Counted from the first letter of the stretch, positions 1 to 8,417 are shown. The stretch is DNA of 64,000 bases from Phenylobacterium sp. J426 (GCF_024699945.1 NZ_JAJOMY010000001.1:4037001-4101000), one strand, 5' to 3'. Notes: generated by a model not told the origin, from the letters alone. A program made the numbers and translations.

Positions 1-789
1 CCTGGCCTCGGCGATGCACTCGAGCGTCAGGGCCTTGATCTCGGCCACCGTCTCGGCCTGTTTCCAGGCGGGCTCCGTGCGGGCGATCGCCACCGGGGCG
101 TGGATCAGGTGCGGCGGCACATGGTCCGGCCAGGGGTCGCCGCCGGCGTCGGGCGGCGGCGACAGCTCTTCCTTCTCCATCCGCCGCCAGCGTTCGCGAA
201 AGTGGTCGCCAAGGGCGCGCGCCGCCTCGCCGTCCACCATCATCATCACCTCGTGCCGGGGCGCGTGGTAGTCCTGGTCCGGCATGATCCGCCGCGGATC
301 GTGCTCGAGGTGGCCTGGCGTGTCCCACCGGTCGACGGAGATGTCGCCGCCGCCCGAGAACGCCAGCCGATCGTCGATGACCAGCACCTTCTGGTGATGA
401 CAGGCGCCGAACGGCACCTGGTCGTCGAGGCGGAACTTGATGTTCGTGCCCTCGAACCACTTCCGCGCCTTGTGCGGGAAAAACTGCTGGCTGGCGCTGA
501 CCGGCAAGGCGGATTTCCAGATCAGCAGGCGGATGTCGAGGTCGGGGCGGGCTTCGGACAGGCGGAGCAGGATGCGCCCGACCTCGTCCGGGTCGCTCGG
601 CCCGTCATAGCCGTCGGGGAACAGGCGTGTGCGCGGATCGAACCCCCAGCCGAGCAGCAGGATCGAACGCCGCGCCTTCTGCATGGCTTCGAACGCGGCC
701 GTGAAATAGGCCTCGTTGTCGATCAGGAACGCCACGCGATCCGCGCCCGCCGTGCGCCAGCACGTCTCTCCGGGTCTGAAGATCGTCAT
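1..789 (-). CDS. Phospholipase D-like domain protein (C-terminus off the window)
   Basis: The minus strand is open from an ATG at 789 to the left edge (263 codons, no stop), so the C-terminal part is missing. It carries one HxKxxxxD phospholipase D catalytic motif (HHQKVLVIDD, H132, K134, D139), followed by GGGDIS; a second HKD motif would be expected beyond the edge. AAGGACGCGG just before the ATG is a good ribosome site. There is no obvious signal peptide. Family members hydrolyse or transfer phosphodiester bonds, usually of phospholipids (cardiolipin synthase and PLD types); the substrate cannot be told. It lies downstream of a terminator and is probably transcribed separately from the gene at 949-1287. 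Confidence 0.8.
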   Translation of the reverse strand, partial: MTIFRPGETCWRTAGADRVAFLIDNEAYFTAAFEAMQKARRSILLLGWGFDPRTRLFPDGYDGPSDPDEVGRILLRLSEARPDLDIRLLIWKSALPVSASQQFFPHKARKWFEGTNIKFRLDDQVPFGACHHQKVLVIDDRLAFSGGGDISVDRWDTPGHLEHDPRRIMPDQDYHAPRHEVMMMVDGEAARALGDHFRERWRRMEKEELSPPPDAGGDPWPDHVPPHLIHAPVAIARTEPAWKQAETVAEIKALTLECIAEAR

Positions 790-870
790 CCGCGTCCTTG
801 CCCTTGCCCGCCCCCAGCGGGGCCTTGAGGAAAGCCTACGGCTCAGGTGCGGTTCCGCCGGCCGTTGCGC

Positions 871-908
871 AAGACAAAAGCGCGCCGCCGGGGTCGTCGG
901 CGGCGCGC
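871..908 (-). terminator. Rho-independent terminator after the 949-1287 gene
   Basis: A perfect 10-bp GC stem (880-889 with 899-908, 9-nt loop) is followed on the minus strand by TTTTGTCTT. It lies 41 nt past the stop of the small exported protein gene and separates it from the phospholipase D-like gene. Confidence 0.75.
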
Positions 909-948
909 GGGAGGGGTCGTGAGGGGCCGTGGCGGAATGGGAGCGCGA

Positions 949-1287
949 TCAGCGCTTGGCCATGCTCGCAGGGGCTCCGAGGTAGGCCGAGCAGGGGCCG
1001 GTCAATTCGGCCGTCAGACGGGTCTTGCGATCCTCGCTGCGGGCTTCGCGCTTGGCCTTGTCGAACTCGCTGTCGGCGCGCTCGTAGACCGCGGGCGAGC
1101 GGGAACTGCGGGCGGACTTGAGATAGGCGTCGATCGAGCTCGCGTCGACCACGCCGGTGAGCGTCGTGGCGAGGCCCTTGCAGCGGCTGGCCTTCATATA
1201 ATCCATGTCCGAGACGCGCTCGGAGGCGAAGCTGGAGCCGGCGCTGGCCAGGGCGGCGGCGGCGACAAAGATGGCGGCGAACTTCAT
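949..1287 (-). CDS. Small exported hypothetical protein
   Basis: 112 aa. The open frame extends upstream to 1527, but the ATG at 1287 is preferred: AGGGAGAAA lies just before it and translation from it gives a classic signal peptide (MKFAAIFVAAAALASAGSSFA, here named by its ends only: positive start, alanine-rich core, probable cleavage after SFA). The mature part is about 90 aa, rich in Arg, Ser and Asp/Glu, with two cysteines (CKGL and PCSAYL) that could form a disulfide. I recognise no family. It stands alone, with its own terminator at 871-908 and an AT-rich upstream region (about 1345-1430) that probably holds its promoter. Probably periplasmic; function unknown. Confidence 0.65.
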   Translation of the reverse strand: MKFAAIFVAAAALASAGSSFASERVSDMDYMKASRCKGLATTLTGVVDASSIDAYLKSARSSRSPAVYERADSEFDKAKREARSEDRKTRLTAELTGPCSAYLGAPASMAKR

Positions 1288-1459
1288 GAGATTTCTCCCT
1301 AGGAACCTGGAGGAAATCTGTCGCGCCGCCCGCGGCAATTCAAATGAACAAGCTGCAATGAATAGTATTATTGGATGACTCTTTAGTAATGATACGTCGA
1401 TGTTACCTGTTACGATAAATTCCTTGTAATGAAACGGCCGGCAGGCAAGAAACAGACAC

Positions 1460-1882
1460 ATGATGACCGCCCCGAAGCTGGACGCCGCCGGCGTCAACGC
1501 CCTGCTTGAGGTCGCCTTCCCCGACATCGGACGCGCAGGCCCCTACGTCCGCGACGTCCGGCCGGGCGGCGTGCGGGTCGTGCTGCCTTACCGCGAAGGG
1601 CTCCTGCGTCCGGGCGGCGTAATCTCGGGTCCGACCCTGATGAGCCTGGCCGACACGGCGGCGTACGCCCTGGTCCTGTCCCACATCGGCGACCAGTTGA
1701 TGGCGGTGACCTCGCAACTGAACATGAGCTTCCTGCGCGGGGCGCAACCGGGCGACATCACCGCCGACGCGGAACTCCTGCGCCTCGGCCGGCGCCTGGC
1801 GGTCTGCGACATCCGCCTGTGGACGGAAGCGCCCGACCGTCTGGCGGCCCAGGCCAACGTCACCTACGCCATACCCGGATGA
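1460..1882 (+). CDS. PaaI-family hotdog thioesterase
   Basis: 140 aa, the usual length for the single-domain PaaI/YdiI hotdog thioesterases that hydrolyse acyl- or aryl-CoA. The typical core is visible: LRPGGVISGPTLMSLADTAAY (helix with the catalytic Asp/Glu region, about residues 50-70), then TSQLNMSFLRGAQPGDI (the strand that contacts CoA), ending in a short ANVTYAIP strand. Two ATGs in tandem at 1460 and 1463 are possible starts. It overlaps the following DUF1289 gene by ATGA, so the two are cotranslated. Substrate not predictable; cytoplasmic. Confidence 0.8.
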   Translation: MMTAPKLDAAGVNALLEVAFPDIGRAGPYVRDVRPGGVRVVLPYREGLLRPGGVISGPTLMSLADTAAYALVLSHIGDQLMAVTSQLNMSFLRGAQPGDITADAELLRLGRRLAVCDIRLWTEAPDRLAAQANVTYAIPG

Positions 1883-2085
1883 GCCAGCCGCCTGCCCCCA
1901 TCAAGACGCCGTGCATCAAGGTATGCGTGGTCGACGGCGAGAGCGGCCTGTGCCTCGGCTGCTACCGTCGGCTGAACGAGGTGGCGACCTGGGCCCGGCT
2001 CACGGCCGAGGAACGCGAACGGATCATGGCCGAGTTGCCGGACCGCCGCGCCCTGATCCGGCCGGAGAAGCTGGGCCTGATCTGA
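1879..2085 (+). CDS. DUF1289 domain protein
   Basis: 68 aa starting at the ATG that overlaps the thioesterase stop (ATGA at 1879-1882). The signature of DUF1289 is clear: PCIKVCVVDGESGLCLGC, YRRLNEVATWA and LTAEERERIM, with four cysteines (CxxxC and CLGC) likely to bind a metal. The family is small, cytoplasmic and widespread in proteobacteria, with no firmly established function. A longer frame from 1819 exists but would be embedded in the thioesterase gene. Confidence 0.85.
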   Translation: MSQPPAPIKTPCIKVCVVDGESGLCLGCYRRLNEVATWARLTAEERERIMAELPDRRALIRPEKLGLI

Positions 2086-2174
2086 GCCGCTCGCCGTTCA
2101 TCGCTTGAAAACGCTCGCGCCCTAGTCTCCGCCGCCTGGATGGGCCGAAAGGCCGTCATGACGGACCGCCCCGC

Positions 2175-2693
2175 GTGTCGACCCTGGCGAGATACAGTCT
2201 GGTGGCGATGGTGGCGGGCTGTTCCGCCGCGATCAGCGCCGGCGCCATGCTCGCCCTCGCGCCGACGCCTCTGCGTGTCGCCCGGCTCGCCGCTCCGGAC
2301 TTCCGGCTGGAGACCCTGGGGGCCGCCCCCTCCGCCGCCGTCCTGAAGGGCGCCGATGGGCACTACTGGGCCGAAGGGCAGGTCAACGGCCAGCCTGTGC
2401 GCTTCCTCGTCGACACCGGGGCGACGGCCGTGGCGCTGACGCCGCAGGACGCCGAGCGGCTCGGCTTCCGGCCGCAGGACCTGAACTACGCCTACCGCGT
2501 GACCACCGCGGGCGGGCGCTCGCGCGCCGCAGCCGTGACCCTCTCCTCCGTTTCCGTGGACGGGGCCCGCCTCGAAGATGTCGGCGCGCTGGTGATCGAG
2601 AAGGGGCTCGATACGTCCCTGTTGGGGATGAGCTACCTAGGCCGCCTCGCCCGCTTCGAGGCCACGCGCGAGGCGCTGTTCCTGCAGCCCTGA
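2175..2693 (+). CDS. Retropepsin-like (clan AA) aspartic protease, membrane anchored
   Basis: 172 aa from a GTG at 2175. An N-terminal hydrophobic segment (about residues 8-30) is followed by a single retropepsin-like domain: VNGQPVRFLVDTGATAVAL with the catalytic D80-T-G triad, and LLGMSYLGRL near the C-terminus (the LG(M)xFL motif of the TIGR02281 family). Proteins of this kind act as dimers with one Asp from each chain and face the periplasm. Its 3' end overlaps that of the convergent dusA gene by 57 bp. Substrate unknown. Confidence 0.8.
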   Translation: MSTLARYSLVAMVAGCSAAISAGAMLALAPTPLRVARLAAPDFRLETLGAAPSAAVLKGADGHYWAEGQVNGQPVRFLVDTGATAVALTPQDAERLGFRPQDLNYAYRVTTAGGRSRAAAVTLSSVSVDGARLEDVGALVIEKGLDTSLLGMSYLGRLARFEATREALFLQP

Positions 2694-3653
2694 GATCGCC
2701 GCCAGCGCCCGGTCGATCACCTCGAGGCCGGCCCCCGCCTTCACGCCCTCCACCGTGAGAATGCGGCGCCAGGCCCGCGCCCCCGGCACGCCGTGAAACA
2801 GGCCCAGCATATGTCGCGTCATGGCGGCGAGGTGCGTCCCAGCCGCCAGCTCACGTGCGATATAGGGCTTGTAGGCCTCGACCGCCGCCACGGCTGTCAT
2901 CCGCCGCGCCTCGCCGAAGATGCGGGCGTCCACGTCCCCCAGGAGGTCGGGCGTGTGGTAGGCGGCGCGGCCGAGCATCACGCCGTCGACCTGCGCCAGA
3001 TGCGCTTCGGCCTCGTCGAGCGACCCAACGCCGCCGTTGATGACGATGGTCAGGTCCGGCCGCTCGCGCTTCAGCCGATAGACCAGCGGATAGTCCAGCG
3101 GCGGGATGTCCCGGTTCTCTTTCGGTGACAGCCCCTGCAGCCAGGCCTTGCGGGCATGAACGACGAACGTCGTGACGCCGGCCTTGGCGCAGAGGTCGAC
3201 GAGGGCGAAGAGGCTCTCCTCGGGGTCTTGGTCGTCGACGCCGATCCGACACTTCACGGTCGCGGGGACCTTCACGGCGCCCCCGATGGCGGCCATGCAC
3301 TCCGCCACCAGCTCGGGCTCGCGCATGAGGCAAGCGCCGAAGCGGCCGGACTGCACCCGATCCGAAGGGCAGCCGACGTTCAGGTTGATCTCGTCATAAC
3401 CCTCGGCCTCGCCGATCCGGGCGGCCGCCGCGAGGTCCGCAGGCTCCGAGCCGCCGAGTTGCAGCGCCACAGGATGCTCGGCCGGATCATAGGCCAGCAG
3501 GCGAGCCCGGTCGCCGTGGAGGATCGCCCCCGTGGTCAGCATCTCGGTGTAGAGCAGCGCCCGCGCGGACAGCGTTCGATGCAGCATCCGGCAATGCCGA
3601 TCGGTCCACTCCATCATAGGTGCTATACAAAGTAGATTATGTTGTTTTTTCAA
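2637..3653 (-). CDS. dusA: tRNA-dihydrouridine synthase A
   Basis: FMN-dependent reduction of uridine 20/20a in the tRNA D-loop. Visible family motifs: CIAPMMEWTDRHCR at the N-terminus, NLNVGCPSDRVQSGRFGACLM with the catalytic cysteine, VKCRIGVDD, INGGVGS and VDGVMLGRAAY (FMN phosphate site). About 338 aa from a TTG at 3653; no ATG lies between the domain start and upstream noncoding sequence, and ACGAG precedes this TTG. The first codons (3620-3653) are strikingly AT-rich compared with the GC-rich body, and an integrase remnant lies just upstream and divergent, so this 5' end was probably supplied by an integrated element (see the finding). Confidence 0.92.
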   Translation of the reverse strand: MKKQHNLLCIAPMMEWTDRHCRMLHRTLSARALLYTEMLTTGAILHGDRARLLAYDPAEHPVALQLGGSEPADLAAAARIGEAEGYDEINLNVGCPSDRVQSGRFGACLMREPELVAECMAAIGGAVKVPATVKCRIGVDDQDPEESLFALVDLCAKAGVTTFVVHARKAWLQGLSPKENRDIPPLDYPLVYRLKRERPDLTIVINGGVGSLDEAEAHLAQVDGVMLGRAAYHTPDLLGDVDARIFGEARRMTAVAAVEAYKPYIARELAAGTHLAAMTRHMLGLFHGVPGARAWRRILTVEGVKAGAGLEVIDRALAAISGLQEQRLARGLEAGEAA

Positions 3654-3770
3654 TGAATTCTCGTTATTCTTCAATCGAGTAGGCGAGCGTGAATCCCCCG
3701 ATCGTGCGCGGACTTTCGATCCTGTTCGCTGGAATTCGACACCGTACCGCACCCGTTCTGCACGCAAAAT
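3620..3770. other. AT-rich junction between dusA and an integrase remnant (probable att region)
   Basis: Base composition falls sharply here relative to both sides (for example tgttttttcaatgaattc at 3642-3660). The segment contains the dusA start and the region upstream of the integrase stub. Elements that integrate at the 5' end of dusA are known to replace the start of the gene, which would explain the composition break. No second att copy could be found by eye downstream. Confidence 0.5.
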
Positions 3771-4397
3771 ATGGCTTCCATCCGCAAGCAGAAGTCCGGG
3801 CGGTGGCGGGCGCAAGTCCGGCGCAAGGGCCACTGCCTCAGTGAGACCTTCGCTCGCCGCGAGGACGCGAAGGCTTGGGTCGCGGAAGCCGAACGGCAGA
3901 TCGACCGCGGTGGATCACCCAAGCCGTCACGCATCGCGCGACTATCGACGTTCGGGCAGCCCATAGACCTTCACGTTGCGGACATGAAGAGCGTCGGCAA
4001 AGCTCCCGGCCGCTCTAAAGAGGCAACATTGCGGATGCTCAAGGCGCGGCTTGGCGGGTTGAGCGTGGATCAACTCGATCGGGAGAGGCTGCTCCGCTTC
4101 GGTCGCGAGCGCGCGGCCGAGGGCGCTGGTCCAGTGACCCTGTCCATGGATCTTAGCTTTATCAGGACGGTCATTCTTGATGCAGCCGCGATCCACGGCC
4201 TTCACGTTTCGGCGGAGCCCGTGGAGCTGGCGCGGGTCGCGCTCCGTCGGCTTGGTCTTGTCGGCAAGAGTTCGGAGCGGGATCGGCGGCCGACCGAGGA
4301 AGAGCTCGAGAGGCTGGGCGCCTCCGCCGAGGACATCGAAGCCTGGGCGGAGCGGTTCATCGACACCAGCGCCGCTCTCGAACGCTATGGCCGATAA
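3771..4397 (+). pseudogene. Truncated tyrosine site-specific integrase (arm- and core-binding domains only)
   Basis: 208 aa against about 330-400 for a full integrase. Residues 1-48 (MASIRKQKSGRWRAQVRRKG... then FARREDAKAWVAEAERQID) match the arm-type DNA-binding domain, and about 60-165 match the SAM-like core-binding domain. The frame enters the usual start of the catalytic domain (RDRRPTEEELERL) and then departs; none of the R...HxxR...Y catalytic residues is present. It therefore cannot recombine DNA. Its position, divergent from dusA at its 5' end, identifies it as a probable dusA-specific integrase whose element has been lost by deletion. Confidence 0.75.
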
Positions 4398-4562
4398 CAG
4401 CGGCAGACTGCCCTTCTGGCGAACGGCCGCACTTACCAGAACGATTATCTCCTTATCCTAGGAGTCGACGGCTCTCGGGTCCGCCGCATCCGGGAGTACA
4501 TGGACACCCTGGGGGGCTACGCGATGGTGTTCGGAGAGGCCGAACCGCAGAAGATCGTCTGA
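4398..4562 (+). pseudogene. C-terminal fragment of a SnoaL-like/ketosteroid isomerase-like protein
   Basis: Translation in the same frame as the integrase stub, just after its stop, gives LLANGRTYQNDYLLILGVDG, then RVRRIREYMDT and a stop at 4560-4562. The pattern NGRxYxNDYxxxxxVxxGxIxxxREYMDT is typical of the end of SnoaL-like NTF2-fold proteins, which are about 130-150 aa. Only about 50 residues remain and there is no plausible start, so this is gene debris left at a deletion junction. The assignment rests on pattern recognition of the motif. Confidence 0.55.
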
Positions 4563-4634
4563 CTTCGCGTCCACGTGGGCAGCGCCGGCCGGCGCTCGCA
4601 CTGCTTTCCCGAGCGCGCACGGCGCGGCCGGAGC

Positions 4635-5522
4635 TCATGCGCGGGGCTGCTGAATCCCGCTAAGGAAGCCGCCTATCAGGGGCGCGACGTCCTCGAGATG
4701 CGTTTCCAGGAGCCAGTGGCCGCCCTCGAACAGGTGCAGATCGGCGCCCGGCAGATCACGACGATAAGCTTCGGCGGCGCCCGCCGGCATGTAGCCGTCA
4801 TTCGTCCCCCAGACGATGAGGGTCGGCGGCTGCTGCTCCCGTAGATAGGCCTGGTAGCGCGGGAACCAGCCAAGGTTATCTTTCAGCCGGGCGATCAGGT
4901 CGACAGCGATCTCCCGTCGCTGGGGCGTCATCAGCGACCAATGCAGCTCCCACAGGTCAGGTGGGATGAGGTCGGCATGCTCATCCTGGAGCTGGTTCAG
5001 GAACTCGTCCCGGAAGCCCTCCCGACTGACGGCATGGCCGAGCGCGAGCTTGGCCTCTGGCGTCGGATCACGAAAATAGGCCTGCAACGGCGCGTACTTC
5101 GGTCCCAGCTGATCCTCGTAGATGTCGCCGTTCTGTATGATCAGACCAAGGATACGGGCAGGCTGGCGGATCGCCAGCCGAAGGCCGATTTGCGAGCCGA
5201 AGTCGTGGAGGTAGAGGGCGAAGCGTTCGACGCCGAGCGCCCGGCAGAAGCGCTCCAAAAAGGCAGCATAGCCGTCGAACCCGTAAGCAAAGTCCGGCGG
5301 CGTGTCGCTGTATCCGCAACCCGGGAAATCGGGCGCGATCAACCGCCAGTCTCCGGACAGACGCGGTATCAGGTTGCGGTAGGCGTAGGACGAGCACGGA
5401 TAACCGTGAGGCAGCAGCAGCACCGGGCCGTCGTCCGGCCCGGCCTCTCGATAGAACACGGTGTCCGCACCCATCTTGAGCCACAGATGCCGCACGAGGG
5501 ATTGCGAGACGGCCATGCTCAT
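4635..5522 (-). CDS. Alpha/beta hydrolase (epoxide hydrolase/haloalkane dehalogenase-like)
   Basis: 295 aa. The oxyanion motif HGYP (residues 39-42), the nucleophile elbow LHDFGS with D107, the acid residue in VWGTNDGYM (about 240) and the catalytic His in EGGHWLLE (about 270) make a complete Asp-Asp-His triad. An aspartate nucleophile is the mark of epoxide hydrolases and haloalkane dehalogenases rather than esterases. Cytoplasmic. It is the last gene of the minus-strand run from 8336, 67 nt after the GFA gene. The substrate cannot be inferred. Confidence 0.82.
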   Translation of the reverse strand: MSMAVSQSLVRHLWLKMGADTVFYREAGPDDGPVLLLPHGYPCSSYAYRNLIPRLSGDWRLIAPDFPGCGYSDTPPDFAYGFDGYAAFLERFCRALGVERFALYLHDFGSQIGLRLAIRQPARILGLIIQNGDIYEDQLGPKYAPLQAYFRDPTPEAKLALGHAVSREGFRDEFLNQLQDEHADLIPPDLWELHWSLMTPQRREIAVDLIARLKDNLGWFPRYQAYLREQQPPTLIVWGTNDGYMPAGAAEAYRRDLPGADLHLFEGGHWLLETHLEDVAPLIGGFLSGIQQPRA

Positions 5523-5589
5523 CTTCAGATCTCCGATGTCGGTTCTCGATGCAGTTCGGCGCGAGCCCCTACGCGCCGGCGGAACACGA

Positions 5590-5997
5590 CTAGAGGTGCC
5601 GCGTCTCGCTCGGCGGCTCCCACCAGTTGTCGTTCAGCCCGTCGCCATAGGTGACCGGCGCCGCGAGCAGGTCGGCGAGATCCAGGTTGTCCAAGGCGGC
5701 CACGCGAACGGCGACGAAGGCGCCGCCGGCCTGCGCGATGAACCCGTGCCCGTGGGTGGCGGTACCGCAGGTTCTGCAGAACCGATGGTGCAGCTCGAAG
5801 CCCTCGCCGCTCCGGGCGTAGTCGCCGAGCTGCGCTTCACCCTCCACAAGGCGGAACTGCGACGGCGCGAGGCTCGGGATGTTCCAGTTCCGCTGCTTCC
5901 AGCAGAAGCGGCAGTTGCATTTGCTGGTGCGTTCGAGCTCGAGGTCCACCTCGAACCGGACCCGGCCGCAGTGACAACTCCCGTGATAAGTCTTCAT
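5590..5997 (-). CDS. GFA-family zinc protein
   Basis: 135 aa, the normal length of the glutathione-dependent formaldehyde-activating (GFA/CENP-V) fold. The zinc ligands are in place: SCHCG near residue 8, CNCRFCWK near 28, and FCRTCGT near 73. Most members of the family have no proven activity, so this should not be read as a demonstrated formaldehyde-glutathione enzyme. It sits between the RidA and hydrolase genes with short gaps on the same strand. Confidence 0.85.
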   Translation of the reverse strand: MKTYHGSCHCGRVRFEVDLELERTSKCNCRFCWKQRNWNIPSLAPSQFRLVEGEAQLGDYARSGEGFELHHRFCRTCGTATHGHGFIAQAGGAFVAVRVAALDNLDLADLLAAPVTYGDGLNDNWWEPPSETRHL

Positions 5998-6013
5998 TCC
6001 CGAAGCTCCATGA

Positions 6014-6457
6014 TTAACCGCACGCGATGGCCTCGATCTCCACGAGCCAGGCTTCGTCGAAGATGTGGGCGATGATCACGGTGATAGCGGGGGTCGCCGC
6101 GCCCAGCACCTCGGCGCGGATCCGGGTGTTTTCCGCGCGATGGGCCCGATCACTCAGGTAAATCGTGACCTTGGCGAGGTTGGCGAAGTCCATTCCCGCG
6201 GCGTGCAGCTGCGCCCGGACGTTCGCCCACGCGAGCCGTGCCTGCGCAGCGAAGCTATCCGGCGCGCGACCGTCTTTGTCGGTGGGCGTCTGGCCGCTGA
6301 CGAACAGCAGTCTTGAAGCGCCTTCGATGAGCCAGGCCTGGGCGTAGCCGGTGGTGGAGGGCTCGATGGGCTGGCCGCGGCGCAGCGGCGCGCCGGCCGC
6401 CCCGGGTAGCGACAGCAGGGTCGCCGTCGCGCCTCGGCGGGTGACTTCGGCGCTCAT
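6014..6457 (-). CDS. RidA/YjgF family protein
   Basis: 147 aa. Family features: GYAQAWLIEGASRLLFVSGQTPTD, DFAAQARLAWANVRAQL and the VTIYLSDRAH strand; ITVIIAHIFDEAWLVEIEAIA closes the domain. RidA proteins are trimeric imine deaminases or detoxifiers of reactive enamines; many subfamilies have other roles. The C-terminus has VEIEAIA where canonical RidA has a VEIEVVA strand, consistent with the family. The gene is in a minus-strand series with the arginase-like and hydrolase genes. Confidence 0.85.
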   Translation of the reverse strand: MSAEVTRRGATATLLSLPGAAGAPLRRGQPIEPSTTGYAQAWLIEGASRLLFVSGQTPTDKDGRAPDSFAAQARLAWANVRAQLHAAGMDFANLAKVTIYLSDRAHRAENTRIRAEVLGAATPAITVIIAHIFDEAWLVEIEAIACG

Positions 6458-6478
6458 GGGGCGCGCCCGTGACAGGGG

Positions 6479-7341
6479 CTAGGCCAGGTTGACGGCGCCG
6501 GCGGCGCCCAGATCAATCCGGAAAATCTCGCCCGATCGCTCCCCATGCGCCTGCCCGAACAGGAGCGATCTGGCGTCGGGCGAAAGCAGCGGGCCGACCT
6601 GGAACACATCGGACCTCGCCGGCACACGGCCGATCTCGACCCACCCCGAGGGGGTCCGCTCGAACCTGTAGAGGTGCGAACGATCGCCTCGGTCCGCCAC
6701 CACGATCAGCGTGCCGCCGTCCTGGGACACCTCAGCTTCGTACTCATTGGCCGCCGTGCTGACCGGTGGGCCTATGTTACGCACCGCCCAACTCCCGTCC
6801 ACGCGCCGCTCGGCGACATAGATGTCGCTCTCGCCATGCCCGCCGGGGCGGCTCGATCCGAAGTAGAGGCCCCTTGCTATCGGCGCGGGGCAGCAGCTCC
6901 GCCGCGGGCGAGTTGACTGGCGGCGGGAGTCTCTCCGGATCGCCCCAGCGGCCGCCTGCGCCGCGCCGGACGTACCAGATGTCGAAATCCTCGTTCGCCG
7001 GATCGTGCCGAGCCGAGATGAAGTAGAGCCCCTCACCGTCCGGCGTGTAGCCGGCGTCAGCTTCGATCACCGGGGCGGGCGCAGCGAAGGGCGGCGGCGC
7101 CCGGCGTGGTCCACCGCCCGGCTTCACATCGCGACATCAGCAGCCGCCAGTTCCTGAACGTTGGGTCCGCCGACAGATAGATCAGCTCGCGACCGTCGGG
7201 CGACAGGGTTGGCGTCGACTCGTAGGCCGCCGCCGATAGTTCAGCCGGCGTCCAGACTTCGGGCTCCCCATGCGGGGGCGCTGGCGCGGGAGCAAAGGCC
7301 GCCAGCAGGACGCTGGCGAAAAGCGACGCCGCCCGTTTCAT
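6479..7341 (-). CDS. Exported PD40/WD40-like beta-propeller protein (two frameshifts)
   Basis: Starts at the ATG at 7341, which overlaps the stop of the arginase-like gene (ATGA), with a signal peptide (MKRAASLFASVLLAAF). TolB-type PD40 repeats are recognisable: TPTLSPDGRELIYLS, GYTPDGEGLYFIS, ADSKGLYFGSSRPGG and PLLSPDARSLLFGQ. Reading needs two corrections, each removing one extra G (near 7103 in GGG and near 6877 in GGGG); with them the protein is about 286 aa and continuous. Probably intact in the cell. Periplasmic or lipoprotein-like propellers of this sort usually bind proteins or ligands; no enzymatic role is evident. Confidence 0.7.
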
Positions 7342-8336
7342 ACCGGGCTCATCAGGCCGGCGAAGCCTTGCCGGAGGCAGTCTACGACAGCGCGCGCGTG
7401 CACGCCGGCGGGGTCGAGCTCGGGATCGAAGATCGCTACGTCCGCGCCAACGATCCGACCGGATGCGAGCAGGCCTGCGGTGAGCTCCGCCAACTGGGGG
7501 AAATCGAGACCGGGCGATCCGGGGGAGTCCACCGCCGGCATGACCGACCGGTCGAGCACGTCGAGGTCGATGTGCAGCCACAGCCTGCGGCGCTCCCCGT
7601 CGACGGGCTTCAAGGCGGCGGCGACCGTACGCGCGACGCCCTGCTCCAGGACCGTCCTCATCGGCAGCCGGCGGATCTCGGTCCGAACGATGTCGCCATA
7701 GCCCACGCCCTCGCGCAGCGCCTCGCGTTCGCCGATTTGCACCACGTCACGATCCCGAACGAGGGGGCGGCCGCTCCAGAGCGCGAGCGAGAGCTCGCCG
7801 CGGCCGACGGCAAGCGCCAAGTCCATGCCCGCGACGCTGCCAAGCCGCCGGCGGCTGTCGTAGTTGCCGGGATGGAAGAAGTCGGAGTGTCCGTCCACAT
7901 GCAGCAGGCCAATGTCGCCGGCGGCGCCGGAGCCGAGGAGACACCCCAGCAGGATGCTGCAGTCGCCGCCGACGACCAATGGGAAGCCGCCGTCGCGCAG
8001 GGTCCGACCGACTTCAAAGCTTAGCCGCTCGCTGAAGGCGCGGATCTCGCGGCCGTTGCGGATCCGTGTGCCGGCTTCCGCACCGAACTTGTACGGTGGC
8101 CGCGGCAGCTCCGAGACCCGGTCGGCGGACAGGGCCTCGACCAAGCCCGCGACGCGTAGCGCCGTCGGCGCCGCCCAGACCCCAGGCTGCGCACCGGCCT
8201 TAGGAGGCCGTAGGCCGAGGTTACTCGGGGCGAGGATGAGATCCAGGCGTGGCCGCGGCACACGCCCGCCAGCACCTAGGAAGGGCAGCGCGGCGGCGAA
8301 CGCACGGCGGGTTGGTCCACGTACCAAGCTCATCAT
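7338..8336 (-). CDS. Arginase/agmatinase/formiminoglutamase superfamily protein
   Basis: About 332 aa from tandem ATGs at 8336/8333 (AAGG upstream). The ureohydrolase motifs are visible: VVGGDCS, LLHVDGHSDF, LHIDLDVLDRS, and DPELDP near the end. The first motif has Cys where Mn-binding His is normal (GGDH), so metal binding or activity may differ from true arginase. The extreme N-terminus has TRRAFAAALPFLGAG, which resembles a twin-arginine motif, though the hydrophobic part is short. A frame extends to 8393, but that would run through the palindrome at 8377-8393. First gene of the minus-strand operon, divergent from a LysR gene. Confidence 0.8.
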   Translation of the reverse strand: MMSLVRGPTRRAFAAALPFLGAGGRVPRPRLDLILAPSNLGLRPPKAGAQPGVWAAPTALRVAGLVEALSADRVSELPRPPYKFGAEAGTRIRNGREIRAFSERLSFEVGRTLRDGGFPLVVGGDCSILLGCLLGSGAAGDIGLLHVDGHSDFFHPGNYDSRRRLGSVAGMDLALAVGRGELSLALWSGRPLVRDRDVVQIGEREALREGVGYGDIVRTEIRRLPMRTVLEQGVARTVAAALKPVDGERRRLWLHIDLDVLDRSVMPAVDSPGSPGLDFPQLAELTAGLLASGRIVGADVAIFDPELDPAGVHARAVVDCLRQGFAGLMSPV

Positions 8337-8376
8337 TGCGGCCTTGGTTAGCGGCGCCTCACGCGCCGCCATAACG

Positions 8377-8393
8377 ATGATCCTGGCGATCAT
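8377..8393. promoter_or_regulatory. Candidate operator between the arginase-like gene and lysR
   Basis: Perfect inverted repeat ATGATC-N5-GATCAT, located between the preferred arginase start (8336) and the divergent LysR start (8418). Its placement is typical of LysR-type autoregulatory sites; binding is inferred. Confidence 0.45.
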
Positions 8394-8417
8394 TTCAACG
8401 CGGGCTTACAATGCCGC

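Noticed and set aside
14..828. Plus-strand frames including one with a run of histidines
   Set aside because: They are shadows of the phospholipase D-like gene; the histidines come from ATG-rich codons (MMMM region) on the other strand.
915..948. Possible tRNA-like sequence near the end of the small exported gene
   Set aside because: No cloverleaf arms can be formed and there is no CCA-compatible acceptor stem.
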